Assembly (NCBI GenBank): GCA_016840945.1
Contig: JAEORJ010000404.1
Span: 1-11,774 of the forward strand
Direction of reading: 5' to 3'
Origin: Candidatus Gerdarchaeota archaeon
GTDB lineage: Archaea > Asgardarchaeota > Heimdallarchaeia > JABLTI01
Length of the DNA: 11,774 bases
In this document: positions 6,296 to 11,774 of the stretch, piece after piece
Layout: each line of letters opens with the position of its first letter
Numbering within the stretch: the first letter of the stretch is position 1
Notes under the pieces: model-generated
What the model saw: the letters and a program-made list of their open reading frames with translations, nothing else
Told to the model about the DNA's origin: nothing
Databases searched by the model: none
Program-made: the position numbers and the translations under genes

Positions 6296-7111
6296 ATGAC
6301 AGAACCTGTAGAAGACTTCCCAGTATTAGAAGAGAGAGCTTTCAAGATAACAGAAAATGCAAAGTTATCCTATATTCTTTCTCGAGGAACAAAAAAATTA
6401 ACGTTAATTTTCATTCATGGTTTGGGATCATCGAAATATGATTTTCTTGAAGCACTAGATTTTGAAGTATTGACATCTTATAACCTTATTTTTCTCGATC
6501 TAGTTGGACATGGAAATTCATCAGTACCTGAGAACTTTTCTTTCACTATGAAAGAACAAGCTGATATTTTGTTGAAGCTAATAAATTCTCTAGACATACC
6601 TGATGATATTGTTATTGTCTCACATTCCATGGGTGGACCAATAGGAATTATTCTTGCTGAATTATTAGGTATAAGATGTGTTGGATTAATTTATGTTGAG
6701 GGAAATCTTGATGAAAATGATTGTTTCTCCTCAAAAGAGATAATTTCTAAAAACACTTATGATGAGTGGCTTTCTACCGGTTTTAAAGCAGATGTTGAAG
6801 CTTTAAAAAAGAATCCAGAAATGGTTGCTTATACTGAGAATTTCATTAAAGCTGGAGCTGAAACTATTTACAAATCATCGGTTGATTTAGTAAAAGAATC
6901 CACTGAAGGAGAGTTGTTTCAAAGGATTGTTAATCTATCAATTCCAGTTTTAGCCATTTTTGGTGAAAAAAATAAAGGGCGATTTACCTGTGAAGAAAAA
7001 TTAGCATCAAAATTTCCCTTAATTTTCATACCTGATGCAGACCATTCCTTAATGATACAAAATCCTAAAGCTTTCTATGAGGCAATCATTGATTTCTTAA
7101 GCCAATTTTAG
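6296..7111 (+). CDS. Alpha/beta hydrolase (soluble)
   Basis: A 271-residue alpha/beta hydrolase of normal single-domain length. FIHGLGSS (39-46) is the oxyanion-hole turn, LDLVGHGNSS (68-76) the typical strand-4 DxxGHGxS segment, and SHSMGG (109-114) the nucleophile elbow with Ser111. PDADHSLMIQNP (247-258) carries the catalytic His250. The usual acid position after strand 7 reads FGEKN, with Asn226 where GxxD often has Asp, so the acid is probably Glu224 or an Asp elsewhere, such as in the strand-6 VEGNLDENDCF segment. The substrate is unknown; family members cleave esters, amides or C-C bonds. There is no signal peptide or TM helix, so it is cytosolic. ATG 6296 has no good ribosome site; an A/T-rich GATAATAAAA near 6263-6272 could be the TATA box. 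Only 30 nt separate it from the next gene, so the two may be co-transcribed. Confidence 0.88.
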   Translation: MTEPVEDFPVLEERAFKITENAKLSYILSRGTKKLTLIFIHGLGSSKYDFLEALDFEVLTSYNLIFLDLVGHGNSSVPENFSFTMKEQADILLKLINSLDIPDDIVIVSHSMGGPIGIILAELLGIRCVGLIYVEGNLDENDCFSSKEIISKNTYDEWLSTGFKADVEALKKNPEMVAYTENFIKAGAETIYKSSVDLVKESTEGELFQRIVNLSIPVLAIFGEKNKGRFTCEEKLASKFPLIFIPDADHSLMIQNPKAFYEAIIDFLSQF

Positions 7112-7141
7112 TATCTAACATAATTAAAAAGAAGTGATATT

Positions 7142-7459
7142 ATGTATCGTAGAAAAACTGAAAACCCGCAATTTGCTTCAGCAGATTATAAAACTAAATA
7201 TGATAAACCCTGTATACCTGAAGAATTAGAACTTGATATAGAAATGGAACACCATGGAACTGGAATTCATCCCAGCAAACATCCTTTGAAAGGGCACATA
7301 AATTTTGGCAAATGTGAAAATTGTGGAAGTGAAAATGTATTGGTAATTTATGCTCATTGGTGTGTTAGTACTCATTCAGGAGATTCCTATTGGGACTATG
7401 AACTAGTTTGTGAGGATTGTCATTATTATTCTCAAGGTTCATTTGCCGAAAATGACTAA
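7142..7459 (+). CDS. Small zinc-ribbon protein of unknown function
   Basis: A 105-residue soluble protein. The C-terminal half has two CxxC knuckles, C58-x2-C61 (KCENCGSEN) and C90-x2-C93 (VCEDCHYY), 28 residues apart, with aromatic residues between (YAHWCVSTHSGDSYWDYEL). This is a four-Cys zinc ribbon; an extra Cys74 and several His are close by. The N-terminal half (about 1-50) is polar and probably flexible, with EMEHHGTGIHPSKHP. I recognise no named family; such ribbons bind nucleic acids, bind protein partners, or are structural. GAAGTGAT just before ATG 7142 is a fair ribosome site. The 30-nt gap to the alpha/beta hydrolase suggests a two-gene transcript. Confidence 0.75.
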   Translation: MYRRKTENPQFASADYKTKYDKPCIPEELELDIEMEHHGTGIHPSKHPLKGHINFGKCENCGSENVLVIYAHWCVSTHSGDSYWDYELVCEDCHYYSQGSFAEND

Positions 7460-7510
7460 ACATTAACAAACAAATTTCTAATTATTTACAAAAGGTGCCA
7501 ATTTGTAAGG

Positions 7511-7519
7511 TTTATATAT
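7511..7519 (+). promoter_or_regulatory. Strong TATA box, probable distal promoter of the response regulator
   Basis: TTTATATAT at 7511-7519 is the closest match to an archaeal TATA box in the window. Transcription would begin near 7540, giving an untranslated leader of about 80 nt before ATG 7620. A second A/T element, TTTAAATT at about 7584-7591, could instead drive a near-leaderless transcript. Confidence 0.5.
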
Positions 7520-7528
7520 GGTTGTCTT

Positions 7529-7557
7529 ATTAGTATTTTTATAATGAATCATTAGTA
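7529..7557 (+). repeat. Direct repeat ATTAGTA between promoter and response-regulator start
   Basis: ATTAGTA occurs at 7529-7535 and again at 7551-7557, 22 nt apart (about two helical turns). The second copy overlaps the 8-bp palindrome TAGTACTA at 7553-7560. The position just downstream of the strong TATA box would suit a repressor site, but short A/T-rich repeats arise easily by chance. Confidence 0.3.
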
Positions 7558-7619
7558 CTACTTGGGTATAATGATTTTATTCTTTAAATTTTGACTATTT
7601 AAATAAAAGTTGATTTAAA

Positions 7620-8000
7620 ATGGGTATTAAAATAAAGAAACTTAAGATAATGATCGTTGAAGATGATCCATTAATACGTCAACTTTATTCTCAGATACTT
7701 AGTCAAAAAGGTTATCAAGTAATTAGTATAGCATCTGATGGTGATGAAGCACTTTCTTTATATAAGAATTTGAAAGAAAAACCTGATCTAATTATTCTTG
7801 ATTTCAGGATGCCTAGAAAGAATGGTTTGCAAGTAACCAAAGAAATTCAAAAAATAAATTCAAAAATAGATATCCTAATGATCAGTGGCGATCCATTATT
7901 TGACAGTAAAGCAATTATTTCTAATAGAGTAAATGTAATGCAAAAACCAGTTCAAATGAATGAATTACTAAATGTAATACAAACATTAAACGATATCTGA
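7620..8000 (+). CDS. Single-domain response regulator (CheY-like receiver)
   Basis: A 126-residue receiver domain with nothing attached. The acidic pair D15-D16 follows the first strand (IMIVEDDPLIR), D61 in LIILDFRMP is the phospho-acceptor, S89 in LMISGD is the Thr/Ser switch residue, and K109 in QKPVQ is the invariant lysine with its cis-Pro. All residues for phosphorylation are present, so it should be active. With no output domain it must act through protein contacts, for example as a phospho-relay intermediate or on a histidine kinase. No kinase, chemotaxis or motility gene is in the window. ATG 7620 has no ribosome site. The stop is only 10 nt from the stop of the convergent flavodoxin gene. 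Confidence 0.93.
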   Translation: MGIKIKKLKIMIVEDDPLIRQLYSQILSQKGYQVISIASDGDEALSLYKNLKEKPDLIILDFRMPRKNGLQVTKEIQKINSKIDILMISGDPLFDSKAIISNRVNVMQKPVQMNELLNVIQTLNDI

Positions 8001-8010
8001 GACTAGTAAT

Positions 8011-8505
8011 TTACTTTTTGGCTTGATTATTTAGCTCATGAGACCAATTTTTTGCTTCCTGAACTTTTTTCTCTGTATCACTAATTAGCGGTTCAATGAA
8101 CTCTTTCTCACCTAAAATTTCATTTTCTTTGAGAATATTTTTCATTTCAGCAAGGATTTTGGTTCCACTACCAGCGCAGCAACAGAACAAACCAAATTTT
8201 TTACCAGTAAAGTTATAGCTCTTTAGGAAAGAACGAACCACGGGATTTAATCGCCAAGCCCAAACAGGTGTTCCTAGGAAGATCAAGTCATAGTCATCAA
8301 AATTGGTTTCAATAGTTGCTAACTTTATCTTCTTTTTTGTCATTGATTGGTATCCACCTTTGAAATATAACATAAATCCTTTTGAAGCTAGTTTATCCTT
8401 CTCAGGATTTAGTTCCAATAACTCAGCCTTGATCTCTGAAGCAATTGTTTCAGCAATTAATTTTGTATTACCAGTTTTTGAATAATAAATGACAAGCGAT
8501 TTCAT
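8011..8505 (-). CDS. Flavodoxin-like FMN protein
   Basis: A 164-residue single-domain flavodoxin. The first strand and phosphate loop, SLVIYYSKTGNTKLIAETI (3-21), carry the S/TxTGNT FMN-phosphate motif. DYDLIFLGTPVWAWRLNPVV is the strand-3/loop region that stacks on the isoalloxazine ring, with Trp as flanking aromatic. KKFGLFCCCAGSGTKIL is the strand-4 loop; its CCC run is unusual and could be redox-active. The protein would carry electrons or act as an FMN-dependent quinone/flavin reductase-like partner; the partner is not visible here. The frame opens at GTG 8514, but ATG 8505 begins exactly at the first strand (MKSLVIYYS) and is preferred. A minus-strand TTTTTAATA at about 8541-8549 is a fitting TATA element, with a short leader and no ribosome site. 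Confidence 0.9.
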   Translation of the reverse strand: MKSLVIYYSKTGNTKLIAETIASEIKAELLELNPEKDKLASKGFMLYFKGGYQSMTKKKIKLATIETNFDDYDLIFLGTPVWAWRLNPVVRSFLKSYNFTGKKFGLFCCCAGSGTKILAEMKNILKENEILGEKEFIEPLISDTEKKVQEAKNWSHELNNQAKK

Positions 8506-8580
8506 AATAAACACAACTAACTATTACAACTAAAAACTAATATTAAAAATCTCTCTATTTTAAATCTGTACGAGAAGAAA

Positions 8581-8588
8581 TTTTATTA
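8581..8588 (+). promoter_or_regulatory. TATA-like element for the first membrane-HSL gene
   Basis: TTTTATTA is centred about 32 nt before ATG 8617. A start about 26 nt downstream would leave a leader of only a few nucleotides, consistent with the absence of a ribosome site. Confidence 0.35.
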
Positions 8589-8616
8589 ACTATTGTATGA
8601 ATTTTAATCGATAGCT

Positions 8617-10059
8617 ATGCATCTATTACCAATTTCATTCCTAATCATATCAATTGTACTATTGATATTTTTTGTTATAATCTCTTTATCATTTGTAGGA
8701 TTATTCTTATCTGAATTGGGATTGTGGTTTTCATGGTTACCTTTATCATTTATCATAATCTCTATACCATTCTTAACAGATTATGTAGGTGAAATTCATC
8801 CAAGATGGGATTTCTTTCTACTCCTAACAAGTGTTTTTCTCAATTTCGTGTCATATATACGATTGATGATGCCTTTTTATCAAGTCTCAAGCACAAACAG
8901 AAAATTAAGCAAGGCAATGAAAAATTCACTTGGCGAAGATTATCTCGATTATGTTGATCCCAAATTAAAGAAGAATTTCCTAAAAAAAGTAAGATTCCGA
9001 TTTACCAATTATTTTTCGGGAATTAATTATAAGAAAATAGACAAGCAAATTGTATCTGTTAATGATATACCCTATCGAGCGGTAGAGGATAAATTTCTTA
9101 CTTTAAATATTTATTATCCCAAAAAGGAACAAAAAAATCCTGTAATTGTTTATGTTCATGGTGGAGGATGGATGCGTGGCTCAAAGGATCGGTATCTCGA
9201 TTTACGTATTTTGAAAAGATTAGCTTATAATGGTTTCACTATTTTCAATATTGATTATCGTTTAGCACAACAACCAACTTTTGCAACATTAAAAGCAATC
9301 CCACATGATAACTCTACCATAAGAGAAATGGTTTCAGATGTTAGAGCAGCTGTTAATTATGCTAAAGATAATGCTGAAAAATATCAGGGTGATCCCGAAA
9401 AATTATTCATTTTTGGTCGGTCTGCAGGAGCTCATTTAGCACTTTTAACTGCTTTCAGTTGCAATGAACATTTCTTTGATTTTGAGAATATTTATTGCAA
9501 TATAAGTCCAGTTGATATTAGTGGAGTGATTGCTTTTTATCCGATAACTAATATTGAAGAATTGTATCAATTCTATGATAAAGGTAATGTTTTTTTGAAA
9601 CAAGCAATTTATCGATCTACTGGTAAATTATCTGAAGATAGAAATCTTTTCAAAATTTTCTCGCCTATTAGTTATATCAATCCTGAAGTTGTTCCTTTAA
9701 TTCCTCCAATATTTCTAACAGCTGGTAAAAGGGATAGAATTGTTGATACCTATCAATCTGAAGAGTTATTTAATGAATTGCAAGAAAGTGGTATAACCAG
9801 TATCTATTTAGAGCTTCCTTGGGCAAATCATGGCTTTGATGTGATCATTAATGGTCCAGGTGGACAATTAACATTCCAATATATGAAACAATTTATGCAA
9901 TGGATTCTAGCTAAAAAAAGATATAATGAAATTGAAAGTATAGCAAAAGAAAATGATTTAGTTGATATTCTAAATAAAAATAAATTAAGAATTATCACAG
10001 AAATAAAATGCGAAAAATCTACTGATGAAATTAAATCTTGCTTATTGGATCTAAAATGA
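8617..10059 (+). CDS. Membrane-anchored HSL-type esterase/lipase, copy 1
   Basis: A 480-residue protein. Three transmembrane helices come first: about 5-31 (FLIISIVLLIFFVIISLSF region), 35-54 and 65-87. A strongly basic stretch follows (94-130, many K/R), so the catalytic part should face the cytoplasm by the positive-inside rule. The esterase domain (about 145-435) has HGGG at 181-184 (oxyanion hole), GRSAG with Ser269, the acid D373 in AGKRDRIV, and H405 in ELPWANHGFD, followed by the family-specific NGPGGQL (412-418). This is the hormone-sensitive-lipase branch of alpha/beta hydrolases, acting on short- to medium-chain esters; the substrate is not known. The triad is intact. The C-terminal tail (435-480) is charged and differs from that of the paralogue. 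It is the first of a tandem pair with the gene 90 nt downstream. Confidence 0.88.
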   Translation: MHLLPISFLIISIVLLIFFVIISLSFVGLFLSELGLWFSWLPLSFIIISIPFLTDYVGEIHPRWDFFLLLTSVFLNFVSYIRLMMPFYQVSSTNRKLSKAMKNSLGEDYLDYVDPKLKKNFLKKVRFRFTNYFSGINYKKIDKQIVSVNDIPYRAVEDKFLTLNIYYPKKEQKNPVIVYVHGGGWMRGSKDRYLDLRILKRLAYNGFTIFNIDYRLAQQPTFATLKAIPHDNSTIREMVSDVRAAVNYAKDNAEKYQGDPEKLFIFGRSAGAHLALLTAFSCNEHFFDFENIYCNISPVDISGVIAFYPITNIEELYQFYDKGNVFLKQAIYRSTGKLSEDRNLFKIFSPISYINPEVVPLIPPIFLTAGKRDRIVDTYQSEELFNELQESGITSIYLELPWANHGFDVIINGPGGQLTFQYMKQFMQWILAKKRYNEIESIAKENDLVDILNKNKLRIITEIKCEKSTDEIKSCLLDLK

Positions 10060-10112
10060 TACTTCCCAAAGAAAAAAGATAATCCTAATATTAGATAATA
10101 TTAATAATGACC

Positions 10113-10118
10113 TTTTTT
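10113..10118 (+). terminator. T6 tract after esterase copy 1
   Basis: A six-T run 54 nt after the stop at 10059 may end the first esterase transcript. It lies only three nucleotides before the TATA element of copy 2, so terminator and promoter are nearly merged. Confidence 0.3.
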
Positions 10119-10120
10119 AA

Positions 10121-10128
10121 ATTTATAA
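10121..10128 (+). promoter_or_regulatory. TATA box for esterase copy 2
   Basis: ATTTATAA is centred about 26 nt before ATG 10150. GGTG at 10139-10142, seven nucleotides before the ATG, would also serve as a ribosome site if transcription began earlier. The gene probably has its own promoter despite its tandem position. Confidence 0.45.
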
Positions 10129-10149
10129 TTTAAAATATGGTGAACAAAA

Positions 10150-11637
10150 ATGGATTTACTAGCTCTTGCTTTCGCAATAATTTCTTCAATATTTTTCGTA
10201 ATTTTTGTTCTCCTTTCTTTTACATTCTTGGGATTATGGTTGTCTGAAATTGGTTTGTGGTTAATTAGTTTTCCTTTGTTCATGATCGTCGTTTCAATAA
10301 TTCGTTTGCTAAGAGATTATACTCTTCCAGAGAATCGAATAGATATTGTTCTCTTAGTTTTAACAGTACTTTTTAACATCATCATTTTCCTGAGAATAAT
10401 TATTCCTCTAACCGAGATTAGGAAAACTAACTTATTGTTACAAAGTAAAATGGAACATGCGTTAGGTAAAGATTACTTGTTATATGTTGATTTTTTCAGC
10501 AATTCGAAATTCTACAAGGATGTGCGTTTTCAATTTTTGCACTATTTTTTAGGTGTGAATAAAAAAGCCTTAGATAGAAAAGTAGTGTCCGTTCGTGATT
10601 TGGTTTATCATAAAGCTGAAGATAAAGAACTAAAATTAAATATTTACTATCCTAGAAGAACTGGTAATTTTCCTACCATTTTATTTATTCATGGCGGTGG
10701 TTTTGTTATTGGTTCTAAAGATGATCCCAAACAAGAGAAAATATGTCAATATTTAGCGAACTATGGCTATTGTGTTTTTGATGTGGATTATCATCTAACT
10801 CCTCTATCTTATTTAGTATCCAAAAATAAATCCATTAAACATGATCTTTTGATTTGTGACATGGTAACAGATATTCGGAAAGCTATTATCTATGTAAAAG
10901 AAAACGCGAAAAAATTTAGTGGCAATCCTAAAGAATTTTTTATCTTTGGTCGATCTGCTGGAGGTCATCTAGCATTATTGGCTGCTTATAGTTGTTTGGG
11001 AAGAGTTTACGACCTTTCCAAATGTGATGGTCAAATAGAGAAACATGATATAAATGGGGTAATCGCTTTTTATCCCGTGACAGATTTCTCTGCTTTATAT
11101 AATTACTACGGAAAACAAAATCTCGTTAAATTCCTTATGGCTCGAGGTGTAGGAGGGTCACCAGATGATTTACAATATCTCTATAATGTTTTTTCACCAA
11201 TCAATTATGTTAGTGAGAAATATCCCAATAATATTCCTCCAACCTTTTTAGCAACCGGAGAGCGTGATAGATTAGTCTCACCTGAACAATCAAGAAAACT
11301 CTATAATAAATTACAAAATATGGGTGTCAGTAGTGTCCTTCTAGAGCTTCCCTGGGCAAATCATGCTTTTGATACCATCCTTAATGGTCCTGGTGGACAG
11401 TTAATTATTAAATATTTAACTCAATTTTTGGTTTGGGTAATAACAAATATTCGCTTTAATAAAATAGATGAATTGGCACAAAAATATGGTCTCGCTCAAA
11501 TTATTCCCAAAGAGAAATATCATACTATTAAAGAACTTAAAAACATTGATTACAGTAGACTTGAAGATGAGGAATATAATAAACCATTTTTTGAATACCT
11601 CTATCAACTTTATGGACCAAATGATACGAATAGGTAA
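10150..11637 (+). CDS. Membrane-anchored HSL-type esterase/lipase, copy 2 (tandem paralogue)
   Basis: A 495-residue paralogue of the preceding gene. It has the same plan: three TM helices (about 5-31, 36-54, 65-88), a linker with basic residues, then the HSL domain. HGGG is at 181-184, GRSAG with Ser269, D373 in TGERDRLV and H405 in ELPWANHAFD: the same residue numbers as in copy 1. Long shared stretches include NIYYP, FIFGRSAG, GVIAFYP, ELPWANH and NGPGGQL. Differences cluster in the cap region (around 215-240), in residues 170-200 after the HGGG and in the C-terminal tail, which here is longer and ends in an aromatic, acidic segment (FFEYLYQLYGP). These are places that change substrate choice or partners. 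The catalytic domain is predicted to face the cytoplasm. Substrate unknown. Confidence 0.88.
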   Translation: MDLLALAFAIISSIFFVIFVLLSFTFLGLWLSEIGLWLISFPLFMIVVSIIRLLRDYTLPENRIDIVLLVLTVLFNIIIFLRIIIPLTEIRKTNLLLQSKMEHALGKDYLLYVDFFSNSKFYKDVRFQFLHYFLGVNKKALDRKVVSVRDLVYHKAEDKELKLNIYYPRRTGNFPTILFIHGGGFVIGSKDDPKQEKICQYLANYGYCVFDVDYHLTPLSYLVSKNKSIKHDLLICDMVTDIRKAIIYVKENAKKFSGNPKEFFIFGRSAGGHLALLAAYSCLGRVYDLSKCDGQIEKHDINGVIAFYPVTDFSALYNYYGKQNLVKFLMARGVGGSPDDLQYLYNVFSPINYVSEKYPNNIPPTFLATGERDRLVSPEQSRKLYNKLQNMGVSSVLLELPWANHAFDTILNGPGGQLIIKYLTQFLVWVITNIRFNKIDELAQKYGLAQIIPKEKYHTIKELKNIDYSRLEDEEYNKPFFEYLYQLYGPNDTNR

Positions 11638-11662
11638 GAGACTTAATTTAGTATAAGAAAAG

Positions 11663-11698
11663 AATATTTATTCATTAAAGTGCATTATTTTGTAGAGG
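11663..11698 (+). promoter_or_regulatory. Promoter and ribosome site of the right-edge gene
   Basis: AATATTTA at about 11663-11670 can serve as TATA box, with transcription starting near 11693. GAGG at 11695-11698, seven nucleotides before ATG 11706, is a good ribosome site. Confidence 0.4.
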
Positions 11699-11705
11699 TT
11701 CGTTT

Positions 11706-11774
11706 ATGGATTTAACAAATTATGCAAATTACCATGTTTGGGCAAGAGATAAAATTAGATTAATTTTACAAACA
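11706..11774 (+). CDS. Partial, probable DinB/DUF664-like four-helix protein (N-terminus only)
   Basis: The first 23 codons of a gene that leaves the window. It reads MDLTNYANYHVWARDKIRLI and continues. The pattern of an aromatic/Asn pair followed by HVWARDKI resembles the first helix of DinB-family proteins, whose members begin with a similar Y-N-x-W-A-N/R-x-x-L helix. Those proteins are metal-binding four-helix bundles, some being thiol-dependent transferases. The GAGG ribosome site supports the start. The assignment rests on one helix and should be treated as tentative. Confidence 0.5.
   Translation, partial: MDLTNYANYHVWARDKIRLILQT

Noticed and set aside
7541..7592. Tiny upstream ORFs (MNH and MILFFKF) in the response-regulator leader
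   Set aside because: Both lack ribosome sites and are as short as expected by chance in A/T-rich DNA; no attenuator-type structure was seen.
8617..11637. Reading the two HSL proteins as isoprenylcysteine methylesterase-like enzymes
   Set aside because: Membrane helices plus an HSL fold recall the plant enzyme, but the resemblance is general to the fold and no specific motif supports it.
11468..11656. Short ORFs on both strands within the end of esterase copy 2
   Set aside because: They overlap the conserved esterase frame, which continues to 11637, and show no independent coding signal.
1..11774. CRISPR arrays, tRNA/rRNA genes, transposases, toxin-antitoxin or defence islands
   Set aside because: No regularly spaced repeats, cloverleaf or rRNA-like segments, transposase motifs or terminal inverted repeats were seen by eye. 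The gene set is metabolic, signalling and hydrolytic.

Overview
The window is AT-rich and gene-dense, and reads as a mesophilic archaeon. Several genes have an A/T-only TATA-like element about 20 to 35 nt before the start codon and little or no Shine-Dalgarno sequence. Others have a clear GGGG, GGTG, GAGG or AGGTGA site, and at least one gene starts with TTG. T-tracts without strong hairpins look like archaeal terminators. Codons are strongly A/T-ending, and short zinc-ribbon proteins are present. The overall style resembles Asgard-type (Promethearchaeota) contigs, but no marker gene such as ribosomal, ESP or lipid-biosynthesis genes is present, so the lineage is an inference.

Layout. At the left edge is the 5' part of a leftward membrane protein (1-267). 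A 250-nt AT-rich spacer follows, then a zinc-ribbon/single-TM protein (521-1024). It converges on a leftward MalY/PatB-type PLP C-S lyase (1099-2298). From about 2380 to 8000 everything runs rightward: an MBL-fold hydrolase of the MJ0301-like group, an HD-domain protein, a secreted zinc-dependent phospholipase C-like protein with calcium-type Asp repeats, a two-part GNAT acetyltransferase, an alpha/beta hydrolase, a small zinc-ribbon protein and a single-domain response regulator. A leftward flavodoxin (8011-8505) converges on the response regulator with only 10 nt between stop codons. The right third holds two tandem paralogues (8617-10059 and 10150-11637). Each fuses three transmembrane helices to an HSL-type esterase domain. 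At the right edge is the first 23 codons of a probable DinB-like protein.

How the genes fit together. No classical operon or defence system is apparent. Most genes seem to have their own promoter, and the best co-transcription candidate is 6296-7111 with 7142-7459. The recurring theme is hydrolysis of ester or phosphoester bonds: a secreted PLC-like enzyme, a soluble alpha/beta hydrolase, two membrane-anchored HSL esterases, an MBL hydrolase and an HD phosphohydrolase. A shared role in lipid or small-ester turnover is possible but not shown by the sequence. The items most worth following up are the PLC-like protein, whose catalytic core aligns well with bacterial zinc PLC but lacks an obvious N-terminal Trp ligand, and the tandem membrane-HSL pair, whose catalytic residues sit at identical positions in both copies.
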